A DNA stretch of 64,000 bases from Rhizobium leguminosarum bv. trifolii WSM1325 (GCA_000023185.1 CP001623.1:682001-746000), one strand, 5' to 3'. Numbered from the stretch's first letter, positions 7,482 to 16,803 are shown. The notes: generated from the letters alone by a model not told the origin. A program made the numbers and translations.

Positions 7482-8855
7482 TCATTCCGCCGCATCGAGG
7501 TCAGAGAGTGCTTGTCGCCGTCGGGCAATGACGGCGGGATCGTTCATGAAATCCGTCTTCCGACCCGGCTTGCGGCCCCGCGGCGTGTAGCCATTCTTCT
7601 CGCTGTTGGTCCTGACCTTGGGCGCCGGCAGTTGCTCCTGACGCTCCTTGATATAGGCCAGGACATCGCCGAGCCGCTTGTTCTCGGTGATCGCCGCATG
7701 CGTCACCCGCTGGTCCTTGTCGAACGTCTTGTAGGGCAGGGAATGACCTTTCCAGCGCACGTCCAGCCGGCCATCGGCATAGGCATAGGTCTCGACATAG
7801 CGGCCAACCAGGCCACGCGTCACATCACTCTCTTCCAGCATGATCCGCTGGCGCTCGAACGAGAACGTCAACTGCGCCCCGACATAGCGCTGCTCGCGCT
7901 TGCACAGGATCTCGCTGAGCCGGTCCGGCGCCAGATTCAGTGGCCGATGCAGGTCTTCCGACCGGGCAGGGGCAATCGCAAAGCGTGCGTTGTAGTCTTC
8001 CATGAAGCCAGGCAAAAACGCATTGCCTGCCGCCATGCCGGAAATCCCCGCCAGCCGCAGTTCCTTGACCAGTCGATCCTGCAACGTCCGGTTCATCCGC
8101 TCGACACGACCCTTCGCCTGGCTCGAATTTGCGCAAAGAATCTCAATGTTTAGCTCACAAAGCGCCCGCCCGAACTGGGTCATGCCCTGGCCACCCTTGG
8201 CCTCCTTCTTCGCCACCCGGAACACCGAATGCTTGTCGGAGTAGAAAGCCACAGGCGCGCCGTGATCGCGCAGGTAAAGCGCCAGCGCCTCGAAATAGCT
8301 GAAGGCGCTTTCCGAGCGCACGAACCGCAACTGCATCAGCTTGCCCGTCGCATCGTCGACGAACACCAGCAGCGAGCATGGATCACCGCGGTCCTCGAAC
8401 CAGCGATGCTCGGACCCGTCAATCTGCACCAACTCGCCATAGGCTTCACGCCGCAAGCGCGGCTGATGAAACGTCCGCCGCTGCTTGCGCGAGAGCCACA
8501 GGCCCGCATCCACCATCCAGCTGCGCAACGTCTCACGCGACACCCGCAACCCATCGCGCTCGGCAAGCTTCTCGGCCGCCAAGGTTGGTCCGAAGTCTGC
8601 ATAGCGTTCGCGAACCAACGTCACGGCGTAATCCCGAACCCCGTCGCTGATCCGGTTGTTCGACGGTCGGCCGATCGCTTTGTGCCGGATCGACGCCGCA
8701 CCACCCGTGTTGATCCGCTCCAGCAGACGACGCACCTGGCGCGTACTCAGATCAAGCACATGTGCCGCCGACACCATCGTCATCCGGCCGGCGATCACAT
8801 TCGATAGAATCTCGATCCGCTGCAGATCACGCTCGCTCATCGCAATCAGTCCCAT
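7482..8855 (-). CDS. ISNCY family transposase (element B)
   Basis: The 457-residue protein has an N-terminal helix-turn-helix (DLQRIEILSNVIAGRMTMVS, then DLSTRQVRRLLERI) and a DDE integrase core. Visible core motifs are GELVQIDGSEHRWFEDRG (first D), LLVFVDDATGKLMQLRF (second D), AFYSDKHSVF, and KGRVERMNRTLQDRLVKELR (the E region). A basic C-tail ends RGRKPGRKTDFMNDPAV. This is the ISNCY/IS1202 arrangement. The ATG at 8855 follows GGGAGATTGCGG; an upstream TTG and an internal ATG at 8840 are alternatives. It looks intact. It shares only moderate similarity with the element C transposase, so B and C are distinct insertion sequences. Confidence 0.88.
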   Translation of the reverse strand: MGLIAMSERDLQRIEILSNVIAGRMTMVSAAHVLDLSTRQVRRLLERINTGGAASIRHKAIGRPSNNRISDGVRDYAVTLVRERYADFGPTLAAEKLAERDGLRVSRETLRSWMVDAGLWLSRKQRRTFHQPRLRREAYGELVQIDGSEHRWFEDRGDPCSLLVFVDDATGKLMQLRFVRSESAFSYFEALALYLRDHGAPVAFYSDKHSVFRVAKKEAKGGQGMTQFGRALCELNIEILCANSSQAKGRVERMNRTLQDRLVKELRLAGISGMAAGNAFLPGFMEDYNARFAIAPARSEDLHRPLNLAPDRLSEILCKREQRYVGAQLTFSFERQRIMLEESDVTRGLVGRYVETYAYADGRLDVRWKGHSLPYKTFDKDQRVTHAAITENKRLGDVLAYIKERQEQLPAPKVRTNSEKNGYTPRGRKPGRKTDFMNDPAVIARRRQALSDLDAAE

Positions 8856-9165
8856 CCGCAATCTCCCAGGTCATCAAACAAGGGGAGAGTGACATTCCAA
8901 CTTTGCAGAAACAGGACACTTTAACTTTGCGGCTACACATATTGTCAAAGCTGGTTAGATGGGCGACGCTTTCAGCCGGTTAGAAACGCGACACTTGCGC
9001 TTCGGATTAGCCGCCGATCCGACCGGCTGGGCCGGGTTGCAAGGGAGGAGCGGGGGCGGGTGATGACACTCCCTTCGGCTTTAGCTTTCTCACTGGCAAT
9101 TGTTCTTTTGTCGCTCGATACTCGCTGGCACTTGCATGGCGCAGGATGGGGATCAAAGCCGCACG

Positions 9166-9903
9166 ATGCTTCCGGAAATCAACCTGCAGGGGCACGTCGA
9201 TGTCGCCGCGCTGTCACCACTTCTTCGCGGCATGCTTCTTTCGGTTGCCTATGCTGACGGTGAGGGTGGCATAGGATTGACTGCGACCGGCGCCATGAAC
9301 CGCAAGTTCGTGCATTGGGCCGCTGTGCACTTCCTCTGGCCAAGCTTCACAGCCGAAGACCTCTACAGCATGAACAAGGTGCTCAATGAAAGCGACATGC
9401 CGCCGCTTTGGGTCGTGCGCGACATGGCCCGTCATCTGAAACTTCTTCGCCGAAAAAAGGACGTGCTGCTGCCAACCAAACGCGGCCGGGAGTTTTTGGT
9501 GAACCCGCAAGCCTTCTTTGATCTGGTCGCCACGGATTATCTCTATTCGTATGTCCACGCCACCGAGCGGGAAGAGGAGGTCCGAGCGCGGTTACGCTGG
9601 TGGCGCCTATTCCTCAATCTTCTCAATATCGCGGCCAGAGAAGGTTGCACGCCAATGGAGGTTGTGGAGATCCTCTATCCAGACCTGGCGCCTCTGTCGG
9701 ACACCGAAATAACCCTGGAAGCCTGGAAGTTGAAATCCGATCTCCAGCACGGCGTCTTTCGACGCTTATGCTGGCTCGGCTTGCTCTATGAGGCACGAGA
9801 GGGGCTCACTCTTCTCCAGGACGGATCCTTCCACAAGACGCCACTTTGGGCAGCCTGCCTGCAGTTGGAATCGGATACGCAAAGCGACATCGGCGTGCAC
9901 TGA
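9166..9903 (+). CDS. ISNCY passenger protein, copy 2 (unknown function)
   Basis: The 245-residue protein is about 96% identical to the copy at 6178-6915; differences cluster around residues 75-140 (for example DMARH for DMTRH and HATEREEEV for HETDREEEV). The reading frame is intact in both copies although one partner transposase is destroyed, which hints at selection on the passenger or a recent duplication. The ATG at 9166 matches the start of shared sequence; an in-frame ATG at 9136 would add 10 residues. No function is recognised. It converges on the transposase gene with a 6-bp gap. Confidence 0.62.
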   Translation: MLPEINLQGHVDVAALSPLLRGMLLSVAYADGEGGIGLTATGAMNRKFVHWAAVHFLWPSFTAEDLYSMNKVLNESDMPPLWVVRDMARHLKLLRRKKDVLLPTKRGREFLVNPQAFFDLVATDYLYSYVHATEREEEVRARLRWWRLFLNLLNIAAREGCTPMEVVEILYPDLAPLSDTEITLEAWKLKSDLQHGVFRRLCWLGLLYEAREGLTLLQDGSFHKTPLWAACLQLESDTQSDIGVH

Positions 9904-9909
9904 CGAACT

Positions 9910-11334
9910 TCATTCCGCTGGCTGCCTCATCAACGCCTTCTGCCTTTTGGCAATCACCTCCGGATCATTCATGAAGTCCGTCCGCCGGCCAGGCTTGCGG
10001 CCACGCTTCTGATAACCATTGCCCTGGCTGCCATCGGGAATACCGAACATATGATCCGTCTGGCCGGTGCGGCGAGGGCCGCTCTTGCTGCGCTGCTGTT
10101 CCCGCCCAGCCTGCAGCTCGGCGACGATGGAAAGCATGTCGTCGAGACGCTTGTTCTCGACAACCTCTGCCCGGTGGACCGACCGCAATGTATCGAAGGT
10201 TCTGTAGGGCAGGGTGAAGCTCTCGTGCATGATCTCGAGGCGGCCGTCCGGGTAGTCGCAGACAACGACCTTCTTACCCGCCAATGGCCTGGAAATCTCG
10301 GTCGGATCGAGAATGAACAAGACCTTGTCGTAACGGAGCGTCAGCGACTGCGACAGTGTGCGGACTTCCTTCCGGCACATGGCGCCATCGAGATTCTCAT
10401 GGTCGGCCAGCGGTCGGTGCATGTCCTTCGGATTGCGCGGTTGCTTGCCGAACCGCGAATTGAAATCCGCAATGAACTCAGGCGCATAGGCATTGGCAGC
10501 TTCGATCGTATCGATGCCGCGAAGCCGCATCTCCTTCACCAGCCGATCCTGCAATGTCTGGTTGGCGCGTTCCACACGGCCCTTGGCTTGCGGAGTGTTG
10601 GCACAGATAATGTCGATGTTCAGCTCATAAAGCGCACGACCAAACTGCGTCAGGCCGCTCGTCCGGTCTTTCTCTGACGCATGCGTGCTACGGAAAACCC
10701 CATGTTTGTCGCTGTAGAACGCGAGAGGTTTGCCCCATTGCTGCAAATACGCCTTAGTCGCATGCAGATAGTCGAACGTGTTCTCTGATCCGGCGAACCG
10801 CAGGTGCAGCAGCTTGCCGGTCGCATCGTCGATATAGACGAGCAGGGCGCATTTGGGGCCGCGGTTCTCGAACCACCAGTGATGCGAACCATCGATCTGC
10901 ACCAGTTCGCCAAAGCAGTCGCGCCGGCCGCGTGGCTGGAAAACCCGTTTCTTGCGTTCCCGGCGCGAGATCCAGATGCCGGCCTCGGTCATCCATTGCC
11001 GCAGCGTCTCCTTAGCAACAGAGATCCGGTGCAGCTCGATCAGCTTCTCGCGAGCCAGCGTCGGGCCGAAATCCAGATAGTGCTCGCGGATCAGATCCAG
11101 CGCTGCATTGCGAAACTCCTCGCTGTGGCGCCGGTTGCTCGGCTGCGATCGTTTCTTGGAAACGAGGCCGGCTGGACCATCCCGGTCATAGGCCTGCAGC
11201 AACCGATGGACCTGACTTCGACTGAGCCCGAGCAGTTCGGCAGCCTGGACAACGCTCAGGCGTAGGTCACGGATCTTCTGGATGACTTCAAGGCGATGCA
11301 ACTCTTTCTGCGACATGGTGATCATAAAGGACAT
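9910..11334 (-). CDS. ISNCY family transposase (element C)
   Basis: The 474-residue protein has an N-terminal HTH (LSVVQAAELLGLSRSQVHRL) and a DDE core. Core segments include FGELVQIDGSHHWWFENRG, ALLVYIDDATGKLLHLRF, AFYSDKHGVF and KGRVERANQTLQDRLVKEMR. The C-terminus is basic and ends GRKPGRRTDFMNDPEV. ATG at 11334 has GGAGTCGTC before it. The gene appears intact and could act on the ends of elements A and C. Its C-terminal 76 codons are what survives in element A. Confidence 0.88.
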   Translation of the reverse strand: MSFMITMSQKELHRLEVIQKIRDLRLSVVQAAELLGLSRSQVHRLLQAYDRDGPAGLVSKKRSQPSNRRHSEEFRNAALDLIREHYLDFGPTLAREKLIELHRISVAKETLRQWMTEAGIWISRRERKKRVFQPRGRRDCFGELVQIDGSHHWWFENRGPKCALLVYIDDATGKLLHLRFAGSENTFDYLHATKAYLQQWGKPLAFYSDKHGVFRSTHASEKDRTSGLTQFGRALYELNIDIICANTPQAKGRVERANQTLQDRLVKEMRLRGIDTIEAANAYAPEFIADFNSRFGKQPRNPKDMHRPLADHENLDGAMCRKEVRTLSQSLTLRYDKVLFILDPTEISRPLAGKKVVVCDYPDGRLEIMHESFTLPYRTFDTLRSVHRAEVVENKRLDDMLSIVAELQAGREQQRSKSGPRRTGQTDHMFGIPDGSQGNGYQKRGRKPGRRTDFMNDPEVIAKRQKALMRQPAE

Positions 11335-11608
11335 GACGACTCCGACCGCTCATGGTCTTGACCAGGCTGAAGATCGTCATCCTTGCTCCCAACGTTGGCT
11401 TTGACCAGTGCGTCGAGAGGCGAGACTGTCGCATCTCTAACTGGCCCAACTGTCGCATTACTAATTAGCCCTTACACAACTGTATGGCATAAGATAGCTT
11501 ATGGAACAAAGTGATTGCACTGGCCTACGCGTGATCAGCGAACCGAAGTTCGTTAGACTATGCTTTTCATCGCGATCACGCGACCGTCCCGGTCCCCGGA
11601 ACACGCGA

Positions 11609-12772
11609 CTATTCGGCGAGCTCTCGCATGACCTTGATAAGGTCAGACTTGCCTTCGAAGCCGATGCCCGGCAGCTCAGGCATCGTGATGTGCCCGTCGA
11701 TGACCTTTACGCCGTCCGGGAAGCCCCCGAAAGGCTGGAAGAGATCCGGATAGCTCTCATTGCCACCGAGGCCGAGGCCGGCCGCGATGTTGAGCGACAT
11801 CTGGTGACCGCCATGCGGGATGCAGCGGGACGGCGACCAACCGAACTGGCGCAGGACGTCGAGGGTCCGGAGGTATTCGACGAGACCGTAGGACAGGGCG
11901 CAGTCGAACTGCAGGAAGTCGCGGTCGGCGCGCATGCCGCCGTAACGAAGCAGGTTGCGGGCATCCTGGTGGGAGAAGAGGTTCTCGCCGGTTGCCATCG
12001 GAGCGTCGTAGAATTCGGAGATGGCCGCCTGCAAGGCGTAGTCGAGCGGATCGCCGATTTCCTCGTACCAGAAAAGCGGGTAGTCACGCAGCATCTTGGC
12101 GTAGGCGATGCCGGTCTCCAAATCGAAGCGGCCGTTCGCATCGACCGCGAGTTTCGCCTCGGAACCGATCTCTTCCAGCACGGATTCGATGCGGCCTCGG
12201 TCCTCGTCGATCGAGGCGCCACCGATCTTCATCTTCACGACATTGTACCCGCGGTCGAGATAGCCGCGCATCTCCTTGCGAAGCGCACTGTTGTCCTTGC
12301 CGGGATAGTAGTAGCCGCCGGCGGCGTAAACGAAGACCCTGGGGTCCGCCTCGCGGCCCTTCATGTCGGCCAGCATGCGGAAGAGAGGTTTACTTTCGAT
12401 CTTCGCAACCGCATCCCAGATGGCCATGTCGATGGTACCGACAGCCACGGAGCGCTCGCCGTGACCGCCGGGCTTTTCATTCATCATCATGGTCGACCAG
12501 ATCTTGTGCGGATCGAGGTTGGTGCCGGCGTCGTTGATCAGGCTGTCCGGGTCTGCCTGCAGGATGCGGTCCTTGAACCGTTCGCGGATCAGGCCGCCCT
12601 GGCCATAACGGCCGTTCGAGTTGAAGCCATAGCCAACGACGCGGCGGCCGTCCCTGACGACATCGGTCACGACGGCAACGAGACTGGCCGTCATCTTCGA
12701 AAAGTCGATATAGGCGTTGCGGATGGGCGACGCGATGGGCTTGGTAACTTCGCAGACGTTTACGATACGCAT
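11609..12772 (-). CDS. tarD: D(-)-tartrate dehydratase (enolase superfamily)
   Basis: The 387-residue protein is close in length and catalytic layout to the Bradyrhizobium D-tartrate dehydratase. It has a KMK acid-base pair (K180/K182), metal ligands at D211, E237 or E238 and E263, and a C-terminal histidine (H320 or H323) in CIPHGGHQ. The family dehydrates D-tartrate to oxaloacetate in the cytoplasm. The upstream dctA remnant and divergent LysR gene fit a dicarboxylate uptake and use cassette that has lost its transporter. The related L-tartrate/galactarate branches are less likely because of the VVKMKIGG and EEIGDPLDY surroundings. Assignment rests on motif recall, not a search. Confidence 0.78.
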   Translation of the reverse strand: MRIVNVCEVTKPIASPIRNAYIDFSKMTASLVAVVTDVVRDGRRVVGYGFNSNGRYGQGGLIRERFKDRILQADPDSLINDAGTNLDPHKIWSTMMMNEKPGGHGERSVAVGTIDMAIWDAVAKIESKPLFRMLADMKGREADPRVFVYAAGGYYYPGKDNSALRKEMRGYLDRGYNVVKMKIGGASIDEDRGRIESVLEEIGSEAKLAVDANGRFDLETGIAYAKMLRDYPLFWYEEIGDPLDYALQAAISEFYDAPMATGENLFSHQDARNLLRYGGMRADRDFLQFDCALSYGLVEYLRTLDVLRQFGWSPSRCIPHGGHQMSLNIAAGLGLGGNESYPDLFQPFGGFPDGVKVIDGHITMPELPGIGFEGKSDLIKVMRELAE

Positions 12773-12819
12773 TTTGATCTCCGGTTTCTGAACATTTGGA
12801 TGTCTGGCTAGTGCTGGGC

Positions 12820-13070
12820 TTCGTCAGCGACAACAGTGATCCGGTGGGGAACGTCCCCGCGTGTTCGGCGTCGACGGTGGCCCGGTCAAAAGCCCCTTCC
12901 CACTTGGCGATGGCTATTGTTGCAACCCCGTTGCCGATGAGGTTCATGAAGCGATCGACGCCGAGCAGGAGGATGAGACCTGCGATGGGAATGGCATGAA
13001 AGCTGGGCAGCGTGGCAGCAAGGGTAACGAAGCCTGCGAGGTGACCGAGATCGATGGTGACTTCATTTCT
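12820..13070 (-). pseudogene. dctA: dctA (C4-dicarboxylate transporter) C-terminal remnant
   Basis: A minus-strand reading frame spells a recognisable DctA C-terminus: [30 protein letters not shown], then [20 protein letters not shown]. The normal SEARALT segment between RFM and NLIGNG is missing. There is no start, and the 5' three-quarters of the gene is gone. It lies between tarD and the LysR gene, as a tartrate transporter would. Confidence 0.75.
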
Positions 13071-13188
13071 TCCTCCCATTGCCGTCGCGTCTCCAACAAC
13101 GGCGTTCCTCAACGCAACATTCGCGAACAAGCGATTGACCGTCCAATGCCGTTTCGGCTTCAATTGATGCCGTAAGTGAGAGGATGAG

Positions 13189-14106
13189 ATGGATACTGCC
13201 TGGCTTTTGGATTTGCGAGCTCTCGCCGACACCCTCAATTTTTCGAGGGCGGCGGAGTTGCGCAATATTACGCAGCCCGCCTTTGGTCGCCGGATAAAGG
13301 CCTTTGAAGATTGGAGCGGATCCGTTCTGGTCGACCGATCAACGCACCGCATCAGGATTACGCCTGCTGGCGAAATTATGCTTGATGCCGCAAATGACAT
13401 TCTTCAAAGGATCGAAAGGGCTACCCACGACTTGAACCAGGAACGATCCGCCACTGCGACCCTGACGTTTGCGGCGACGCACGCTTTATCCTTCACCTTT
13501 TTTCCGGGTTGGGTGCAAAGTCTGGGCTCGTCGGTAGCGACAGTGCCAATCCGGCTTCTTTCCGACAACATGAATGAGTGCGAAAAGATGATGGCGGAAG
13601 GCAGGGCGCAGTTTCTCCTGTGCCACTTCCATCCAGACAGCGAAATTCGTTTGCATGAAGCCGACTTCAAGTACATGGAACTTGCCAGCGACGTTCTTGT
13701 CCCCGTTGCTCGAAGAGGCAAGGAGGGCGCGCCAATCCATAAGTTGCCCGGTACACCGGAGATTCCCGTCCCTCATATATCGTTTGACGAGAAATCGGGA
13801 ATGGGCCGAATACTGGCGGCCAACCTTTCGCCGGTCGAGAGCGAATTGCATCTGGTGCGCGTCTTCACATCGCATTTGGCAATGGTCTTGAAAGCGCTGG
13901 CACTTGAGGGAAAAGGCGTGGCCTGGATACCGCGCAGCCTTGCCAGCTCTGAGCTGGAACCAGAAGGGAACCTGGCAGTCGCCGGCGACGAACGGTGGAT
14001 GGTGCCGGTCAAGATCGTACTGATCCGATCCAGGACCCGGATGACGGAGTTGGCAGAGAAATTCTGGATGACGGTCGAAAGTGCATCGAAGCGAACGCCA
14101 GTATGA
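13189..14106 (+). CDS. LysR family transcriptional regulator
   Basis: A 305-residue LysR-type regulator. The N-terminal winged HTH reads [20 protein letters not shown], followed by [18 protein letters not shown] and the usual helix, then a periplasmic-binding-like effector domain from about residue 90. ATG at 13189 follows GAGAGGATGAG. It is divergent from the dctA remnant and tarD, so it is probably the activator of the dicarboxylate/tartrate cassette and binds in 13070-13188. The effector domain shows features of the YjiE/HypT-like branch, but the ligand cannot be told from sequence. Confidence 0.85.
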   Translation: MDTAWLLDLRALADTLNFSRAAELRNITQPAFGRRIKAFEDWSGSVLVDRSTHRIRITPAGEIMLDAANDILQRIERATHDLNQERSATATLTFAATHALSFTFFPGWVQSLGSSVATVPIRLLSDNMNECEKMMAEGRAQFLLCHFHPDSEIRLHEADFKYMELASDVLVPVARRGKEGAPIHKLPGTPEIPVPHISFDEKSGMGRILAANLSPVESELHLVRVFTSHLAMVLKALALEGKGVAWIPRSLASSELEPEGNLAVAGDERWMVPVKIVLIRSRTRMTELAEKFWMTVESASKRTPV

Positions 14107-14296
14107 ACAGTCTTTACTTGCGACCCGTGGCCCCTCATAGGGGGCAATTGAATTTGATTTGGCATTCTATTTTGCAAGCCAGGGGCAAAGGTGCGTGCTT
14201 CTTCCCGTACTCGCCGGAACCGTGAGAACGATTGACGAGAACCTACTGGCCGAGCCACTCGATAAATGGATCCGCGGACTTCAATCCTTCGCCGCT

Positions 14297-14665
14297 TCAG
14301 TCACCATTCATGCCAGCGCGTCGCAGTAGTGCCCAGTCGATCAACGCTTCCATCGCCGGACCCAGTGCAACACCAAGTTTGCTTAAGTTGTACTCTACCC
14401 GTGGGGGCACCTCCGGATAAACGGTTCGTACGATTATTCCGTCCTTCTCCAGCTCTTTCAGTTGTTGGATGAGCATTTTCTGGTTCACGCCGTCGACACG
14501 CCGTTCCAACTCAGAAAAGCGGAGGGGACCATGCGCTGCAAAGAGCTGGCAGATGATGACAGTCTTCCACTTGCCCTCGAGAACCCGCAGCGCCTCACTG
14601 GTCGCCGCAGCCCATACCTTCCGCCGCTCGGGATTCTGGCAGTTCCAGTCGTGCTCAGTCCGCAT
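14297..14665 (-). CDS. HxlR family transcriptional regulator
   Basis: A 122-residue HxlR-type winged-helix protein. It has an early cysteine (DWNCQNPERRK), the motif EALRVLEGKWKTVIICQL, the recognition segment RFSELERRVDGVNQKMLIQQ and the wing YPEVPPRVEYNLSKLG. The ATG at 14665 has GAGG six bases upstream. HxlR proteins are often redox or electrophile sensing through the early cysteine. It is divergent from an NAD(P)-binding oxidoreductase gene 100 bp away, the usual target arrangement, so local repression with induction by oxidative or electrophilic stress is inferred. Confidence 0.87.
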   Translation of the reverse strand: MRTEHDWNCQNPERRKVWAAATSEALRVLEGKWKTVIICQLFAAHGPLRFSELERRVDGVNQKMLIQQLKELEKDGIIVRTVYPEVPPRVEYNLSKLGVALGPAMEALIDWALLRRAGMNGD

Positions 14666-14765
14666 ACATACCTCAATCGGCAGTAACACACCAAAAGGTG
14701 GGTTCTTGCCTGCTTAGCTATCTACTCCTATTTTCATTAGTACAGAAATGCGGAAGGAATAGCTT

Positions 14766-15512
14766 ATGAAAATCGGCATCTTTGGCACCGGCAATATCGG
14801 CGGTACCCTCGCACGCAAGCTTGCCGCCGCAGGGCATGATGTCCGGATCACCAATTCAAAACCCTCCGAAAAGCTCAACGCATTCGCTGCTGACATCGGC
14901 GCGACCCCGGCTGATGCACAGGGCGTGGTGGATGGCGCTGATATAATCATCTTGTCGATCCCATTCCCGGCCGTTGCAGAGCTTCCGCAGGATCTATTCG
15001 CAAATCTTGCCGCCAACGTCCCGGTCGTCGATACGGGCAACTACTATCCTGGCATGCGCGATCCGCACATTGCCGAGATTGACGACGGATTGCCGGAAAG
15101 CGTCTGGGTTTCGAACCAGATTGGCCGCCGCGTTATCAAAGCCTTCAACAACATTCTGGCTGCGACCCTTGCCGATGGCGGGCGTCCGGTTGGTGCACCC
15201 GATCGCATTGCAGCGGCCGTTGCGGGCGACGACGAGGCTCAGAAAAGAATCGTCATGGGCATCGTGGACGAGGTCGGTTTTGATCCCATCGATTCAGGGT
15301 CTCTCGACGACTCCTGGCGCCAGCAGCCGTCGACGCCCGTCTATTGCTGCGACTGGAACGTCGAGGAGACGCGCAAGGCCCTTGCTCAGGCCGTGAAGGG
15401 AAAGGCCGCTGCAACGCGGGACAAATTGCCCGAACAATTCGCGGCACTCGGCCCCAACCCAAAGCACGCCGATGTCATCGCCTCCAATCGGGAGAACAAT
15501 GCCCCGGCGTAA
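14766..15512 (+). CDS. NADPH-dependent F420-reductase-like oxidoreductase
   Basis: The 248-residue protein has an N-terminal Rossmann motif MKIGIFGTGNIGGTLARKLA and the NADP-reductase-coenzyme-F420 family layout (IILSIPFPAVAELP, VVDTGNYYPGMRD, KAFNNILA). Rhizobia do not make F420 in quantity, so this branch probably uses NADPH with another acceptor; the substrate is unknown. ATG at 14766 follows GGAAGGAATAGCTT. It is divergent from the HxlR gene, which likely controls it. Confidence 0.8.
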   Translation: MKIGIFGTGNIGGTLARKLAAAGHDVRITNSKPSEKLNAFAADIGATPADAQGVVDGADIIILSIPFPAVAELPQDLFANLAANVPVVDTGNYYPGMRDPHIAEIDDGLPESVWVSNQIGRRVIKAFNNILAATLADGGRPVGAPDRIAAAVAGDDEAQKRIVMGIVDEVGFDPIDSGSLDDSWRQQPSTPVYCCDWNVEETRKALAQAVKGKAAATRDKLPEQFAALGPNPKHADVIASNRENNAPA

Positions 15513-15676
15513 GGAAATTAACCAACGACACCACTCATCAGATGCCCAGTGTCTCTAGTTTAGCAAGCTTACGCGTTAAAGCGCTCACTTGCTCGAGATA
15601 TTTGTTTGAACGATGTGGTTTTCCGCCTGGAGGATTTTGCCCAAATACGTTTTGGCCTATTCTATTGCTTGATCAA

Positions 15677-16669
15677 TCAGGCTGAATCTCTCACCACAAG
15701 CTTGCCTTGGAAATTAACTGTCTCCCTCGGCGCTCTTTCCAGAATCATGTCTATTGCCGCTTTGACCATCTGGTCGGTGGGTTGCTCGTAGGTTGTAAGG
15801 CTGTATGCGGGGGATGCCGCAGGGGCAGCGTTGTCGAAGCCCACAATGGCGAGATCATCCGGCACACGTAAGCCGAACTCGCTTCGGGCAACATCGATCG
15901 CTCCGAACGCGAGAGCATCGTTTTCGCACATGAGGACATCGATCCGGTCTTCCGACGCAACGTTAGACAAATAGTCCCGGGCGGCTTGCGCGCCTGCTTC
16001 TGCGCTGTAGCGCTCGGCAGACATTTCTACGAGTTCGACGCCGAGAGCGGTTCGCCAGAACGCCTTGAAGTTTCTCCGCCTGCCAAGCGCTGTAGACAAT
16101 GTAAGCGCCCCGGCCATAAATCCCGGTCTCCGATATCCCCGTTTTAATAGGTGCTCGCCGATCTCGGCAATCGCCACGACGGCATCGCAGGAGATGGCGG
16201 GAACACCTTCGATCTGGCTATCTCGAGCAAGAACAAACATCGGAGGCCCGCCGCGTCCCAGCTTATGATCCGTCAACATCTCGTCGCGAAACGCTGTGCC
16301 AAATAGCACGATCGCATCAACCTGCCGCTGGTCGGCATTCAATATGGCATGCACGTGGCTGTAGTGCTGATTGATATTGATCAACATGGTCACGAGCCCC
16401 TCCGCCTGCAGGCTGGCGGTTAGCTTTTCAAGAAACGGAAGCTTGTGCGGGTTTGCGAAGTCATCAACGAGAACCGCGACCTGATGTGTAGAATTGGTGG
16501 CAAGGCTCCTGGCCAACAGGTTAGGCCGATAATTGAGCCGCTCTGCCGCCTCCAGCACTTTGGCTTTGCTTGCTTCCGTGATCGAGGCACCCGGCGTAAA
16601 TGCGCGGATGACCGTCCACTTTGAAACGCCGGCCTCCATCGCCACGTTCTGCGCCGTCGCTCGCTTCAT
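15677..16669 (-). CDS. LacI family transcriptional regulator (CUT2 locus 1)
   Basis: The 330-residue protein has an N-terminal LacI headpiece (ATAQNVAMEAGVSKWTVIRA, then a hinge NYRPNLLARSLATN) and a type 1 periplasmic-binding-like effector domain (LPFLEKL through IVGFDNAAPAASPAYSLTTY). ATG at 16669 has GAGAGG seven bases upstream; the frame stays open 134 codons further upstream but that part overlaps the divergent operon's leader. It is divergent from the sugar importer at 16884-19886. Palindromes in the gap are its likely operators. Inducer is probably the transported sugar or a derivative. Confidence 0.87.
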   Translation of the reverse strand: MKRATAQNVAMEAGVSKWTVIRAFTPGASITEASKAKVLEAAERLNYRPNLLARSLATNSTHQVAVLVDDFANPHKLPFLEKLTASLQAEGLVTMLININQHYSHVHAILNADQRQVDAIVLFGTAFRDEMLTDHKLGRGGPPMFVLARDSQIEGVPAISCDAVVAIAEIGEHLLKRGYRRPGFMAGALTLSTALGRRRNFKAFWRTALGVELVEMSAERYSAEAGAQAARDYLSNVASEDRIDVLMCENDALAFGAIDVARSEFGLRVPDDLAIVGFDNAAPAASPAYSLTTYEQPTDQMVKAAIDMILERAPRETVNFQGKLVVRDSA

Positions 16670-16682
16670 AGTCGAACCTCTC

Positions 16683-16694
16683 CGTTTCGAAACG
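16683..16694. promoter_or_regulatory. LacI-type palindrome 1
   Basis: Perfect 12-bp palindrome CGTTTCGAAACG with a central CG, the usual LacI-family operator symmetry. It sits 14 bp upstream of the regulator start at 16669, so it suits autoregulation. Confidence 0.45.
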
Positions 16695-16768
16695 TTTATT
16701 CCATTTCTGCCGGAACGCGAAATGAATGGTTGATTTCTTTTAGCAAGAATCTTATAGCTATGCACGTT

Positions 16769-16803
16769 TGCTACCGGTAGCATAAAATGTGCGCCCGGTA
16801 GCA
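16769..16803. promoter_or_regulatory. LacI-type palindrome 2 plus half-site
   Basis: Perfect 14-bp palindrome TGCTACCGGTAGCA (16769-16782) with a repeated half-site CCGGTAGCA at 16795-16803. It lies between the divergent regulator and the binding-protein gene, about 80-115 bp upstream of the latter's ATG. Two different palindromes share this gap, and which one the adjacent LacI protein recognises cannot be decided here. Confidence 0.5.

Larger units (their letters stand above)
7273..8939. mobile_element. ISNCY (IS1202-type) element B
   Basis: Imperfect inverted ends of about 50 bp flank a complete transposase gene. The left end starts TGTGGCGGGGAAGTTGG; the right end, read inward on the minus strand, starts TGTGTAGCCGCAAAGTT. 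Each end carries two variants of a CAAAGTTGGAATGTC-like subrepeat, probably transposase binding sites. It abuts element A on the left (1 bp) and element C on the right with no unique sequence between. Between the left end and the transposase stop lies the 150-bp block shared with the other two elements. Ends were placed by eye. Confidence 0.72.
8940..11479. mobile_element. ISNCY-type element C with passenger gene
   Basis: The left end (8940 onward) contains GGTTAGATGGGCGACGC and GGTTAGAAACGCGACAC. The right end, read on the minus strand from 11479, contains AATTAGTAATGCGACAG and AGTTAGAGATGCGACAG, so each end holds two related subrepeats in inverted orientation. Inside are the passenger gene (9166-9903) and a full-length transposase (9910-11334) facing each other, 6 bp apart. 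It is the intact counterpart of element A. No target-site duplication was confirmed by eye. Confidence 0.7.

Noticed and set aside
5911..11479. composite transposon carrying the yjf or tartrate genes as cargo
   Set aside because: The elements are all on one side and contiguous; no matching copy flanks other genes in the window.
11501..12811. 436-codon plus-strand open frame antisense to tarD
   Set aside because: The minus strand encodes a complete enolase-superfamily enzyme with all catalytic residues; the plus frame shows no motif.
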